A stretch of DNA of 64,000 nucleotides from Sphingobium sp. JS3065 (GCF_026427355.1 NZ_CP102666.1:1-64000), one strand, 5' to 3'; numbered from the stretch's first letter, positions 53,913 through 63,363 are shown. The notes: generated by a model not told the origin, from the sequence alone. Numbers and translations are program-made.

Positions 53913-55252
53913 AGGCTTTCCCCAACGGAACCAGGAACATAGTCCTTGAGGCGATGGGCGAAGAAGGGACGGGGCGAGAGCGTGCGGAACTCCCCCTTGC
54001 CCGACATGGGAGGCTGCTCGTCGAAGCAGAACAGTTCGTTGAGCGAATAGGCTTCGCCTTCCAGGCCGGTTACCTCCACGATCGAGACGATGCGCCGGCT
54101 CCCATTGGCGAGGCGCTGGATCTGGACGATGATGTGAACGCTGTTGGCGATGAAACGGCGGATCGCGCGAACGTCGTTCTGGAGGCCCGCAAAGCCCAGA
54201 AGCATCTCCAGCCGGGCGAAGGCATCGCGCGGCGTATTGCCGTGCAGGGTCGCCATCGAGCCGTCATGACCCGTCGACATAGCCTGCAGCATCTCGACCG
54301 CTTCGACGCCCCGGACCTCTCCCAGGATGATGCGATCAGGACGCATGCGCAGCGCGTTGCGGACCAGTTCGCGCGCGCTCACCTCGCGGCTGCCGTCATG
54401 ATTGGGCGCCCGCGTTTCCAGGCGGACGACATGCTCCTGCCGCAGCTGCAGCTCGGCTGCGTCCTCGATCGTGATCAGCCGCTCATGATCGTCGATGAAG
54501 GTCGAGAGCATGTTGAGAAGCGTCGACTTGCCCGCGCCGGTGCCGCCGCAGATGAGAATGTTCAGCCGGGACCGCACCGCTGCTGCAAGATAGGCCGCCA
54601 TGTCGGCGCTCATGGCCTGCCGTTCGACGAAATCCTCGATCGTGCGCGCCTGCAGGCGGAACTTGCGGATCGACAGGAGCGGGCCGTCAAGCGCAATGGG
54701 GGGGATGACGATGTTGACACGCGAGCCATCGGGCAGCCGGGCATCGACATAGGGCGATGCCTCATCGACGCGTCGGCCAATAGGCCCGACGATTCGCTGG
54801 ATGATGTTCATGACATGGGCGTCATCGCGAAAGCGGGTTTCCACCTTTTCAAGAAGGCCTGCGCGTTCGGCGTAAATGGCGTTGGGTCCGTTGACGATAA
54901 TGTCATCGATGGTCGGATCGCGCAGCAGTGGCGCAAGCGGGCCAAGGCCCACGACCTCGTCTTCGACATCCTCGATCAGCAGCAGGCGCTCGGCTGAATT
55001 GAGCGCGAGCTGCCCGCGCCGGCTTCTGCTGGTGATGACGAGTTCGATTTCTTCGCGCAGGGCGCGGCGTTCGAGCGATTCGGCCGTATTGCCGCGCGCT
55101 TCGAGCTGCTCGATGACCTGTTGGCAGGTCTGGGCCTTGGCGGCCTGGTAGCTGTCGCTCATGCGCTGGGCGGCCGAGGGCGCGATGGTCGTGGGACGCG
55201 CGGTTCCCGGGGTTCCCGCGACGGGAGCGGTTTCTTCGGTGAGAAGGCTCAT
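53906..55252 (-). CDS. cpaF: Pilus assembly ATPase CpaF/TadA
   Basis: The 448-residue cytoplasmic secretion ATPase powers extension and retraction of the Flp pilus. Walker A is [13 protein letters not shown] (around residue 236), the Asp box reads [12 protein letters not shown], the Walker B region is [16 protein letters not shown], and the His box is [20 protein letters not shown]. The N-terminal domain has [20 protein letters not shown], typical of the family. ATGA overlap with cpaE confirms the start. All catalytic motifs are intact. Confidence 0.95.
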   Translation of the reverse strand: MSLLTEETAPVAGTPGTARPTTIAPSAAQRMSDSYQAAKAQTCQQVIEQLEARGNTAESLERRALREEIELVITSRSRRGQLALNSAERLLLIEDVEDEVVGLGPLAPLLRDPTIDDIIVNGPNAIYAERAGLLEKVETRFRDDAHVMNIIQRIVGPIGRRVDEASPYVDARLPDGSRVNIVIPPIALDGPLLSIRKFRLQARTIEDFVERQAMSADMAAYLAAAVRSRLNILICGGTGAGKSTLLNMLSTFIDDHERLITIEDAAELQLRQEHVVRLETRAPNHDGSREVSARELVRNALRMRPDRIILGEVRGVEAVEMLQAMSTGHDGSMATLHGNTPRDAFARLEMLLGFAGLQNDVRAIRRFIANSVHIIVQIQRLANGSRRIVSIVEVTGLEGEAYSLNELFCFDEQPPMSGKGEFRTLSPRPFFAHRLKDYVPGSVGESLC

Positions 55253-56418
55253 GGCCGGCGCTCCAGCTTCCGCAGGACGCCGCGGCGCAACTGCTGGATG
55301 GCGCCGAGCGCACCCTTTGCCTGATGAGGCCGAGCGCCACAGGCCCGGCGAAGGGCCTGCTGATAGGCGCCCCCGTCCGGGGCGATCCCGAGCGGCTGTC
55401 CCGCGTTGAGGGCATTGCGGCTTTGCGCGCGATCGACCGGCAGGGGCATCATGGATCCCGTGCCCAGCGCATCGGCCATGCGGCGCCCGTCGAGCAGCAC
55501 TGTTGGCTGATGATCCCAGACAAGCAGCCGCATCCGCTCGAGCGTGGCGTGATCGGGGCTGATGCGGTCGAGGAGACGACGCGCGGCCTCGAGTTCGCGG
55601 ATCGACTGGGCGCAGACGATGTCGACCTGGTCGGCAAGAAGCGCCAGTTCGCGCAGCAGGCCGCCGTGACGAAGGCTCCCCGCGCAAAAGACGACTTCGC
55701 TCGAGCAGGCCCGCAGCAGCCGGACGAGCGCCGCGATATCGGTAGGGGCGATGCCCGCGGGTTCCGCTCCGGTGCCGCCATCGAAGGTAAGCAGTCCAAG
55801 ACCGCTGGCCGCGTGGCGGGCGAGCGCGCTGGAAAGCAAGCTTGCATCGAGACGCTCGATGTCCGCGATGGCAGAAGCCAGGCCATAGGTCACGTCGAGG
55901 TCGAGATAGGCCGCAGCGGCGCTGGTCGGGAGCGAGCAGTCGATCAGCAGGCTGGGCTGGCGGTCCGCGCTCCGGATGAGCGCCATGTCGCTCGCCACCA
56001 TGGCGGTTGCTTCCTGATCGACCCCCAGGACCAGCGTGAGCCGTCCCCCGGTGCTTTGCTGGGCGATCGTCGCGTTGAGCAGGCGGGACAGAACATTGGC
56101 GATCTCCGCCCCTTCAGCGTCGCGCGCGATCACATCCTTGGCGCCCGCCCTGACGGCGTGCAGTATCTGTTCGCTGTCCTGTTCGTCGGTCGCAAGCACG
56201 ATCGAGCGGCCCGCCGCCTGATCCGCAACGGCGCTGATCGATGCGGCGAGGGACCGGTCGGACGGGAGCGCCGAGCGGTCCATCACGATGACGCCGGGGC
56301 GGGTGAGAGGCTCGGCGTCGAGCGACTGGACCATCCTGACATCAACGCGTTGCCCCATGGCATCGCCAATGCGCTGGGCCAGCATCCGATCGATGGAGAG
56401 CAGCAGGATTTCGGCCAT
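55249..56418 (-). CDS. cpaE: TadZ/CpaE-like pilus localisation protein with degenerate P loop
   Basis: A 389-residue protein with an N-terminal receiver-like domain (LLLSIDRMLAQR, VIVMDRSAL) and a MinD/ParA-like C-terminal domain. TadZ proteins place the Tad machine at the pole. The deviant Walker A KGGVGKTT is not present; the equivalent reads LVLGVDQEATAMVASDMALI, so ATP hydrolysis is unlikely, as in some TadZ subgroups. It starts one base after cpaC and overlaps cpaF. Confidence 0.85.
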   Translation of the reverse strand: MAEILLLSIDRMLAQRIGDAMGQRVDVRMVQSLDAEPLTRPGVIVMDRSALPSDRSLAASISAVADQAAGRSIVLATDEQDSEQILHAVRAGAKDVIARDAEGAEIANVLSRLLNATIAQQSTGGRLTLVLGVDQEATAMVASDMALIRSADRQPSLLIDCSLPTSAAAAYLDLDVTYGLASAIADIERLDASLLSSALARHAASGLGLLTFDGGTGAEPAGIAPTDIAALVRLLRACSSEVVFCAGSLRHGGLLRELALLADQVDIVCAQSIRELEAARRLLDRISPDHATLERMRLLVWDHQPTVLLDGRRMADALGTGSMMPLPVDRAQSRNALNAGQPLGIAPDGGAYQQALRRACGARPHQAKGALGAIQQLRRGVLRKLERRP

Positions 56419-56419
56419 G

Positions 56420-57637
56420 TCAGCGCCTCACCACGCCGAAGGGGGCGGCATGTTGTTCAACGCCATCTGCTCCAGTGACCATGTCGGCGAGGCCCGGATC
56501 GACCGACGCCGTGGCGCTTCCCGGCAGCGGCGGCGCATCCTTGGCATCGACAGGCCCAACCAGGCGCGGCGTGGCGACGATGATGAGTTCCTGCCGTTCC
56601 TTCTGGGTCTGCTGGCGCTTGAAGAAGGCGCCGAGTATCGGCAGGTCGCCGAGCAGCGGTGTTTTCTCCTTGGAGACGTTGCTGCTGCTGTAGCTCAGGC
56701 CTGCAATGACGAAGCTCTGGCCGCTGCCCAGTTCCACCGTGGTCTCGGCCGATCGCCGTCGGATGCCGGGAACGACATAGCCCTGAAGCTGGACCCCGTT
56801 ATTATAGTCGAGCTCGCTCACCTCTGGTGCGATCTTCAGGACGATGCGATCCTTGGAAAGCACAAAGGGGGCCACCGATAGACGAACGCCAAATTCCTTG
56901 TACTGGATGGAAATGGTGCTGCCGGCTCCGCCCGACGATTGCGGAACGGGAACCGGGAATTCGCCGCCCGCAAGGAAGCTTGCCTGTTCGCCCGAGCGCA
57001 CGAGCAGCGTGGGCTGCGCCAGAAGCTGGGAAAGGCCATTGGAGGAGAGCGCGCTCAATACGGCGCCAATGCCCCGATTGGGCGCGGAAAGGAAAAGATT
57101 GAACGCGTTCTGGATGGGCGCTGTGGATTCGAGCGACAGATTGGGCGACATGGAGTAGCTGCTCAACGTGCTGGGCGAGACGATCGCGCCCTGCAGATCG
57201 CCGCTCAGCTTGGAGAAGTTGAAACCAAGGGCCTTGAGGGTCGACGCGGAAATGGCCGCAAACTGGACGTCGACCGCGACCACCTGCTCGCCGCGGGTCG
57301 AGAAACTGGCAGGAAGAGCCTTGAGATCTCCGCCAGTCGAACCGGCAGCTGCGACCACGCTTACAGGCGTTTGGGCGATCAGGCGGCCGTTGATTCCATA
57401 GACATTGACCGTCACCTCGCCAGGACCAATGCCCGTGATGCGGAGCGACTTTGCGGACGGGGCGGCGACCGACACGACGCCTTCCTTCTCGATCGCGATG
57501 CGGCCGATCGGCGATGGATAGGAGAAGGTCCGCTGTTGCCGGACAGAGATCGTTTCCCCGTCTTGCGCCCAAGCGGAATTGCTGGCCAGCAGGGGAGCGG
57601 TAAGGGCCATCAGCCCGGCGATACGCCAGTTGTTCAT
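56420..57637 (-). CDS. cpaC: Outer-membrane secretin CpaC/RcpA
   Basis: A 405-residue secretin that forms the outer-membrane pore of the Tad pilus. It has a signal peptide (cleavage near NSAWAQ), an N0-like domain (GRIAIEKEGVVSVAAPSAKS), a short N1-like region and the secretin domain with GLSQLLAQPTLLVRSGEQAS, GGEFPVPVPQ, VRLSVAPFVLSKDRI and TPLLGDLPILGAFFKRQQ. It overlaps cpaB by four bases. Confidence 0.93.
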   Translation of the reverse strand: MNNWRIAGLMALTAPLLASNSAWAQDGETISVRQQRTFSYPSPIGRIAIEKEGVVSVAAPSAKSLRITGIGPGEVTVNVYGINGRLIAQTPVSVVAAAGSTGGDLKALPASFSTRGEQVVAVDVQFAAISASTLKALGFNFSKLSGDLQGAIVSPSTLSSYSMSPNLSLESTAPIQNAFNLFLSAPNRGIGAVLSALSSNGLSQLLAQPTLLVRSGEQASFLAGGEFPVPVPQSSGGAGSTISIQYKEFGVRLSVAPFVLSKDRIVLKIAPEVSELDYNNGVQLQGYVVPGIRRRSAETTVELGSGQSFVIAGLSYSSSNVSKEKTPLLGDLPILGAFFKRQQTQKERQELIIVATPRLVGPVDAKDAPPLPGSATASVDPGLADMVTGADGVEQHAAPFGVVRR

Positions 57638-58548
57638 CGCGCAGTGCTCCCGGAATAGATGACCTCGCGGCGGTCTCCCACGAGCAGTTCGATGGCGTGC
57701 GACGGCTGCCGCGCAGCGCGTTTGGGCTGCGCGGCAGCGCGCGGTGGCGGTGCTGTCGCGTCGCGCTCGCCCGGTGCGGCGAGCGAGGGCCTGGAGGTCA
57801 TCGCGGCCACGGCGACCTTCTGATCATCGATGGGATTGCGAAGCGAAAGATAGAGGCCTCCCGTGCTCTTGGCGAGCGACAGGGTCGAGACCTGTTCGGG
57901 CGTGAGGGCAAGGGTGACGGTGCGGGCGGGAGGCTGCGGCGTGCTCTGCTGGCCGTCGGGGCCGGTCTTCTGGTTTGTCCCGACCACAAGCTCGCCGACA
58001 GCGAGGACCTGAACCATCTGGAGGAGCGTTTCGGCGCGGCTTCGGCCCATCCCGCGTGCGCCGCTGATGGCGTCGGCGCCCGGATAGATCACCTGGACAT
58101 CGACGCGGTCTCCTGGCCTTACCAGCCCGGCCACCGCGATTTCGGCGGTGGTGTCGATGCTGACCGCGCGCATGCCGATGGGCACCCGGATAGCCAGCTT
58201 CGTCTCAGCGCCCACTGCGTCGCGCGCCACAAGCATGTTGGCTGCGATGTCACGCGTGGCGACCTTGCCGATCACTTCGGGGGCTGTCGCGGCATAGGGA
58301 TAGCGCTGCGGATCGCCTGGCCTGTTGCGGACCATGTCCGCGGTGATTGTCTCTCCGGTCCTGATGGGCCGCACGGCCGAGAGAAATACAGGCGACGGCG
58401 CCGTTGCCGCAGCTTGGCGGGACGGACTGGCAGCCTGTGCCGGAGACGGCGGTGTGCGCGTCAGCTCCCTGATGCCGAGGACCAGAAAACAGGCCGCAAC
58501 CATCAGCCCGACGAAAACCGTCACTCTAGCCCGCATTCCCAGGCGCAT
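57634..58548 (-). CDS. cpaB: CpaB/RcpC pilus assembly protein, first gene of the Tad operon
   Basis: A 304-residue periplasmic protein anchored by one N-terminal helix (VTVFVGLMVAACFLVLGI) with an SAF domain (SAVRPIRTGETITADMV, RDIAANMLVARDAV) and the RcpC region (IPIGMRAVSIDTTAEIAVAG-like sequence and LVRPGDRVDVQVIYP). It stabilises the CpaC secretin. I chose the ATG giving MRLGMRARV, preceded by AAGGGGGG with good spacing; longer forms would be coded across the palindrome just upstream. All genes down to 47.2 kb follow in the same direction with overlaps or short gaps. Confidence 0.9.
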   Translation of the reverse strand: MRLGMRARVTVFVGLMVAACFLVLGIRELTRTPPSPAQAASPSRQAAATAPSPVFLSAVRPIRTGETITADMVRNRPGDPQRYPYAATAPEVIGKVATRDIAANMLVARDAVGAETKLAIRVPIGMRAVSIDTTAEIAVAGLVRPGDRVDVQVIYPGADAISGARGMGRSRAETLLQMVQVLAVGELVVGTNQKTGPDGQQSTPQPPARTVTLALTPEQVSTLSLAKSTGGLYLSLRNPIDDQKVAVAAMTSRPSLAAPGERDATAPPPRAAAQPKRAARQPSHAIELLVGDRREVIYSGSTAR

Positions 58549-58891
58549 TCGGCCCCCCTTTGCGCATACGCAAAAATCCGCCCGACGGGCATGAATATTA
58601 CGAATCAATAGAACGGTCGCCGTTCAGCACGGTTAAGTAACCGTTCAGCGCAGAATCAGGGAATGGAGATGGAACCATTTTGATTGTAACGCCGGAATTG
58701 CGCAAAAATGACGGTCATTCCATGGGATTTGCGTATATAGAAAGCATGATTGCGTCCGGATGCTATATGACCGTTTCCCAATCCTTGACGTTCGGGACAT
58801 GAAAATGGGTATTGGGGAGCATTCATGCCGTTCCTGTTGCAAGCTGGGGCTTTTCAAGGTCACGGCTTGGACATCCCTCTAAACCTGAGCA
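58549..58891. other. Divergent promoter region of the Tad operon and EAL-like gene
   Basis: This 343-bp gap between cpaB and the divergent pseudo-EAL gene contains the site at 58559-58574, a TTGCGCAA palindrome at 58698-58705 and a half site TTTGCGTATAT at 58728-58738. It should hold both promoters. I could not assign -35/-10 boxes with confidence. Confidence 0.6.
58559..58574. promoter_or_regulatory. TTTGCGCATACGCAAA palindrome before cpaB (site 4)
   Basis: A near-perfect 16-bp palindrome (one mismatched pair next to the centre) ending ten bases before the cpaB ATG and adjoining its ribosome-binding site. It is the same motif as the sites near 38.6, 44.6 and 48.2 kb. A protein bound here would block initiation of the whole Tad operon. 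Confidence 0.7.
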
Positions 58892-59953
58892 TTGAAGGCC
58901 ATTTTTCTGAAAAGCGGGCTTGATATCCTCCTGATGATCGATGACGGGGCGGCGGCTGTCGAACTCGCGGAATTCCTGCGCCTTCTGGGCCATAGCGCAA
59001 CGGCGTGGGAAGCGTGGACCGAAGACCGTTGCTTTGATCTGGTCATGGTGGATACCGCTGACCAGGGAGATTGGGAGACGCATCTTGCGATCGCCGCTGC
59101 AAGAGGCGTGTCATGGGCCATCCTTCTGGTGGATGACGGAACCGATATCCCTGCCGTGAGGAACGTTGGCGGCCTTCGCGTCATCGGAACGCTGATGAAG
59201 CCGTTGACGCCGGTTCGCGTCGCTGCCTTTCTCCGGAATTACGGGAATGGGAGCGATGGTTCTGTGGGCCAGCGGGCCGGGGACGGCCCGGTTCGAATGC
59301 CCGGACGGTTCATATTCCGGACGAAGCATGCGCTGAGGGGGGATGCTGTTGTCGGCTATGAAGCAGTGGCATGGCAGGAGGGCGCAGGCGCCTCGCCGGA
59401 TCATGACAGCTTTGCAGGGACCATCTGGGCGGCAGAGGCGGCCCTTGGCCTTGCCGGTCGCCTTGCCAGGGCGCGAGCGAAGGTGCCGGTTGCCTTTTCC
59501 TGCTCGGCGGCCATTTTCGCCGACGCGCAATTTGTTCGCGAAATGCAGCTGCTCACGAGATATGCGCGGGTGGATCCCGGTGGCCTTCTTGTGGACGTCG
59601 CGCTCGCCACAAGCACGCTTCGTGCCTTGGACCTGAGCGAGGCGGCGGAGCGCTGCGCGGCAGCTGGATTCCATGTCGCGCTGGGCAGGCGCGGTGAAGC
59701 CGCTGAGAGTTGGGAGCCGTGGACCATGCTTTCGCTGAGCGAGATCAGGCTGGATGGCTGCGGCGCCGCCCTGCCGCCTGGGGAGGAACGCGCGCTACAG
59801 CGTGAAATCGTGGCGTTGTGCCAGCAGCGGGGCATCAGGACGACAATCGGACGGATCGATTCGGAGGCGGACCTGCGGGATGCTCGCGACACGGGCGCCG
59901 ATCAGGGATTGGGAGCCTATTGGGGCGCGCCGCTGCGCGATGTGATCTTGTGA
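58892..59953 (+). CDS. Pseudo-receiver plus degenerate EAL-domain protein
   Basis: A 353-residue protein starting with TTG. The N-terminal ~120 residues resemble a receiver (DILLMIDDGAAAVELAEFL, then LVMVDTADQGDWE) with only a partly conserved acidic pocket. The C-terminal part resembles an EAL domain in which key residues are lost: YEAVAWQEG, LLVDVALATS for LEITE, HVALGRRGEAA for DDFGTG. It is probably enzymatically inactive toward cyclic-di-GMP. It diverges from cpaB and overlaps the kinase gene downstream (GTGA), pairing it with that kinase. Confidence 0.75.
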   Translation: MKAIFLKSGLDILLMIDDGAAAVELAEFLRLLGHSATAWEAWTEDRCFDLVMVDTADQGDWETHLAIAAARGVSWAILLVDDGTDIPAVRNVGGLRVIGTLMKPLTPVRVAAFLRNYGNGSDGSVGQRAGDGPVRMPGRFIFRTKHALRGDAVVGYEAVAWQEGAGASPDHDSFAGTIWAAEAALGLAGRLARARAKVPVAFSCSAAIFADAQFVREMQLLTRYARVDPGGLLVDVALATSTLRALDLSEAAERCAAAGFHVALGRRGEAAESWEPWTMLSLSEIRLDGCGAALPPGEERALQREIVALCQQRGIRTTIGRIDSEADLRDARDTGADQGLGAYWGAPLRDVIL

Positions 59954-61122
59954 GGGATGAGCTGCGAACATGGGGCGCACCGCGCGGCGTCTATCTGCCC
60001 GTCCTGACCTTTTCCGTTGTTGGCATTGCGGGCACGGCGCAGTTCCTCCCTGCCCTGACGCCGCTCGGGGCGGCATGCGCGGGAGCCTTGATGGCGCTTC
60101 GCCGCCGGCTTTGGCCGCTGATCGGTATTGCGTGCCTTGGTTTACTCATGATCATGGGCCTGGTCGCTCGCGCGCCAGGCCATCACTGGTTCCTTGTGGC
60201 CATGCTCCTGATGGGGGCACTCCTGCCCTACAGGAGGATGCCTGCGGCCGTGTTCCTGCCGCGGCCCGTGTGGGCGATCTGCCTTGGGGGCGCCATGGCA
60301 TCCATTTGCCTGTCGGTCAGCGTGGGGCCGGACCATGCCGCAGCCCTGATCGCTCTGGGCAACGTCCTTGCTGGGGCCTTGGGCGCTGCATTGGTGAGAC
60401 AGCTTGCATTGTCCAATGGCGGCTTCCCCGTAGCCAGGGACATGAGCGTTCTTGACGTCTCGCGAGATCTCCTTCTGGGGCGGGTGACCAGCGGCATGCT
60501 TCATGACCTGGCGCAACCGCTCAACGTCATCTCCATGGCTAACGGCAATCTGGGCTATATCATGGAAAGTCTGGAGATGCCGCCTGCGCAGCGAGCGCAA
60601 CTTGACGAAAGATTGAACCGGATCGCCGCGCAAACGGAGCATGCGGCCTCCATTCTCAATCTGTTCCGCTGGTTTGGCCGCGACCGGGAAGGGGCGATGC
60701 TGAACGTCAAGAGCGCGCTGCAACAGGCGGTGGCCGCCACGCGCTCGAATGTTCGCCATGGCGGTGTCGGAGTGCGCCTGGGCGGCGATGCGCTCGATTA
60801 TCCCCTTGCCGGGCGGCATGGCCTGCTGGAGATGATGACGGTCGCGGCGCTGTTGAGTTCATTTGGAACATTCGTGCTGGCCGATGGAAGCAAGATCAAG
60901 GGTCTCGTCCATGTCCATGCCGAACTTAGCCCGTCATTCATCGTGATTGCTATCTGGTGCGAGGATGAGACCGCAAGGCCTTGCCCTGCCGGTCCGATCG
61001 ACCAGACAACCTTATGGCTGCTCGAGCAGATTGCGCGCGCGGGCGACGGCGATTTCCGCCGCGCGCCGGAAAAGCATGGCCTCGCTCAGTTCACGATCCG
61101 GCTGGCGCGCGACGACATCTGA
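59950..61122 (+). CDS. Membrane histidine kinase-like protein with degenerate ATPase domain
   Basis: The 390-residue protein has five or six hydrophobic helices (residues ~15-150) and then a HisKA-like segment with GMLHDLAQPLNVISMANGNL, histidine at residue 185. The following region aligns in position with a HATPase but lacks clear N, G1 and G2 boxes (GRHGLLEMMTVAALLSSFG in the N-box position). It may act as a phosphotransfer or regulatory partner rather than an autonomous kinase. The GTG start overlaps the stop of the pseudo-EAL gene. Its 3' end overlaps the convergent kinase by 37 bases. Confidence 0.7.
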   Translation: MRDELRTWGAPRGVYLPVLTFSVVGIAGTAQFLPALTPLGAACAGALMALRRRLWPLIGIACLGLLMIMGLVARAPGHHWFLVAMLLMGALLPYRRMPAAVFLPRPVWAICLGGAMASICLSVSVGPDHAAALIALGNVLAGALGAALVRQLALSNGGFPVARDMSVLDVSRDLLLGRVTSGMLHDLAQPLNVISMANGNLGYIMESLEMPPAQRAQLDERLNRIAAQTEHAASILNLFRWFGRDREGAMLNVKSALQQAVAATRSNVRHGGVGVRLGGDALDYPLAGRHGLLEMMTVAALLSSFGTFVLADGSKIKGLVHVHAELSPSFIVIAIWCEDETARPCPAGPIDQTTLWLLEQIARAGDGDFRRAPEKHGLAQFTIRLARDDI

Positions 61123-62963
61123 TCGGCATGGCCCGTTGCGGGTAGCTCGATCGCGAGCAGCGCGCCTTCGTGCAAGGAGGGGCGAAGGCTCACATTGCCG
61201 CCCGCGCGAAGAATGATCTCGCGCGTGATGAAGAGCCCGAGCCCTGTCCCTTCATCCGCTTTGGTGGAGAAGAAGGCGTTGAAGGCGGCCTCGGCATGGC
61301 GGGGGCTTACGCCCGCGCCATTGTCCGCTATGATACAGGAAACAAGGCCGTCGCAAGTCGCTACGGAACATGTGATGCGTCCTGTTCCGGTCCATCCTTC
61401 GCGCCGCCTGCTGACGATGCTGTCAGCGGCGTTTTGGAGAGCGTTGACGAAAACCTGCTCCAGCTCGACCGGCGACATGATGGTGCAGTGCCTTCCATCT
61501 TCTATCGAGAAATCGAGTTCGATCGCGCGCTCTTCCAGCAGGGGAGCCAGAAACGCGCAGGATCGGCGCAATGTTTCTGCCACGTCCAGTTCGGCTTCCG
61601 AGTTTGCGCTGGTGCGGCCATAACTGAGGATCTGCTCGATGATCGCCGTGGCGCGGATCACCTGCTCGGCGATGCGCTCCGCCCGCTCCGCGATCTGGCC
61701 TGTGCTTCTGTCGGACCTGTCCGCTCTGGCGAGCATGAGGCGCTGGCTCTCTGCCGCCACCGAGATTGTAAACAGCGGTTGGCGCAGTTCGTGGGCGATG
61801 GCCATGATGCGCGCGCCAAGGTCGGCATGGCGCGCCCGCTGCGCCAGCGCCATGGAATAGTGGCGCTGATCGCCGCGGTGGAGGAGGATGCCGGATTCCC
61901 ATCGCCATTTTCCCGTCCGGCAGCTCATGGCGAGTAGCATTGGCTCAAAATCCGGGCCTGTCCTGGCGCGGAATGTGAGGATCGTGTCGCCGCGGCCCAC
62001 GCTTTCGATCACTCGGCTCGCGTCGGCGGGATGAATCTGCAGGCTGCCTGGGTGTGAGGCAGCGTCTTCGCAAAAAACGAGCCTTCCCGCGTGCGCATCG
62101 AAGCAAATGCCCGAAATTGATCGGAAGGCGGGCGTCCCGGAGGCGTCCACCAAGGCGCCGCGATTTTCCTCATAAGCCACCGATCCGCTATCCTGTGCGA
62201 CCGCGTTCCCTGCGGCATTCTCTCCGGGCAGGAGCGAGGCGGGCGTAACCTCTGCTCTTGCCTCCAGCGCGCGCGCGAGCTGGCGGCTGTACAGCTGGAG
62301 CAAGAGGGCCAGGATCAAAAATGCCGGGAGGGTCAGACGCTCGCCGATGAAGGCGAAGGTGAGGGCAAGCTTGTCATCGACCGATCTCGCCAGGGCGCCG
62401 ACCATTATGTCGAGGATGACAATGGTGAGGATGTTGATGATGGCGGCAAGAGCAGCGATCGGCGCGAGATAGGCCGTCTCCCCGTCAGGCGAAATGCGCT
62501 TGTCTTGCAAGGCCGCAGCGACAGCCAGATCCGCCACGGCCGCTCCCAGTGCGAAACCAGCCGCCCAACGCAGCGCCTCTTCGAGTGGCGCCCAGCCTGC
62601 GACGAGGATGACTGGAAAAATCAGGCAGCACGCCAGGAGGGTCGCATCGGCGGATTGGCGAACCCATTTACGCAATCCGTGGGCCACCAGAAAAACGCAG
62701 GCCGCGGCCAGGGCCTGGAGGCCGCCTGCCCATTGCATGTGCGCGAGCGCAAAGGCCGCGAAGATCAGCAGCATCCGCGGCAGCGCCCAGTGGCGTTTGA
62801 GGAGCCAGGCCAGGAAAAACACCAGCGTAGCGGCGGGCGCCCGGCCGAATATGGGTGTCAGGCTCAGCGTTGCAATGAGAATGACTGCCAGACATATGGA
62901 CGCGCGGCGTCCAGGAAGAGCCGCGAGGTTGCCACCAGTTAAATGCTGAAACCGCTCAAGCAT
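61086..62963 (-). CDS. Membrane sensor histidine kinase
   Basis: A 625-residue kinase with an N-terminal membrane domain of about eight helices (MASE-like, residues 20-230), a PAS-like domain (about 275-375, with RGDTILTFRARTG), then HisKA with phosphoacceptor His391 in AIAHELRQPLFTIS, and a complete HATPase: NALQNAADS, IADNGAGVSP and FSTKADEGTGLGLFI. HELRQP-type kinases often pair with single receivers. It follows the receiver gene with an eight-base overlap and converges with the degenerate kinase. Confidence 0.88.
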   Translation of the reverse strand: MLERFQHLTGGNLAALPGRRASICLAVILIATLSLTPIFGRAPAATLVFFLAWLLKRHWALPRMLLIFAAFALAHMQWAGGLQALAAACVFLVAHGLRKWVRQSADATLLACCLIFPVILVAGWAPLEEALRWAAGFALGAAVADLAVAAALQDKRISPDGETAYLAPIAALAAIINILTIVILDIMVGALARSVDDKLALTFAFIGERLTLPAFLILALLLQLYSRQLARALEARAEVTPASLLPGENAAGNAVAQDSGSVAYEENRGALVDASGTPAFRSISGICFDAHAGRLVFCEDAASHPGSLQIHPADASRVIESVGRGDTILTFRARTGPDFEPMLLAMSCRTGKWRWESGILLHRGDQRHYSMALAQRARHADLGARIMAIAHELRQPLFTISVAAESQRLMLARADRSDRSTGQIAERAERIAEQVIRATAIIEQILSYGRTSANSEAELDVAETLRRSCAFLAPLLEERAIELDFSIEDGRHCTIMSPVELEQVFVNALQNAADSIVSRRREGWTGTGRITCSVATCDGLVSCIIADNGAGVSPRHAEAAFNAFFSTKADEGTGLGLFITREIILRAGGNVSLRPSLHEGALLAIELPATGHADQMSSRASRIVN

Positions 62964-63363
62964 TCGAAGCGTCCGGGGCAGCCAGCATTCGCTGCAAAAT
63001 CTCGATGAACGCGCGTGGTTGCACCGGCTTTGAGAGCAGATGATATTCTTTGTGCGCGAGGGTGACCTCCGGCCGCATGGAATCTCCGGTCATGAACACG
63101 AAACCGTAGGCACGGGTGGATAGGTGCGGATGTCGGGCAATAAGCTCGAGGATTTCCAATCCCGATTCTCTTGCAAGCCTGACATCGCAAGCAATCGCCC
63201 TGAGTAAGGGCGCGCTTTCGAGCGCCGCCATGGCGGCCGGCAAGGATCCGGCCCCAATGGCAGGGATATCAAGAAGCGAAAGCATGGTGACAAGCTCATC
63301 GACGATCTCCGGCACGTCATCGATGATGAGCACCAATGCTTCGTGCGGCAGGGTCTCATTCAT
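62956..63363 (-). CDS. Single-domain receiver protein coupled to the kinase
   Basis: A 135-residue receiver. The acidic pair is in LVLIIDDVPEIVD, the phosphoacceptor is Asp60 (AIACDVRLARESG), the switch threonine lies in FMTGDSM and the lysine is Lys112 (LLSKPVQPRAF). No output domain follows. The ATG giving MNETLPHE was chosen over an upstream in-frame ATG. It overlaps the kinase gene by eight bases, so the two are a cognate pair. Confidence 0.85.
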   Translation of the reverse strand: MNETLPHEALVLIIDDVPEIVDELVTMLSLLDIPAIGAGSLPAAMAALESAPLLRAIACDVRLARESGLEILELIARHPHLSTRAYGFVFMTGDSMRPEVTLAHKEYHLLSKPVQPRAFIEILQRMLAAPDASNA

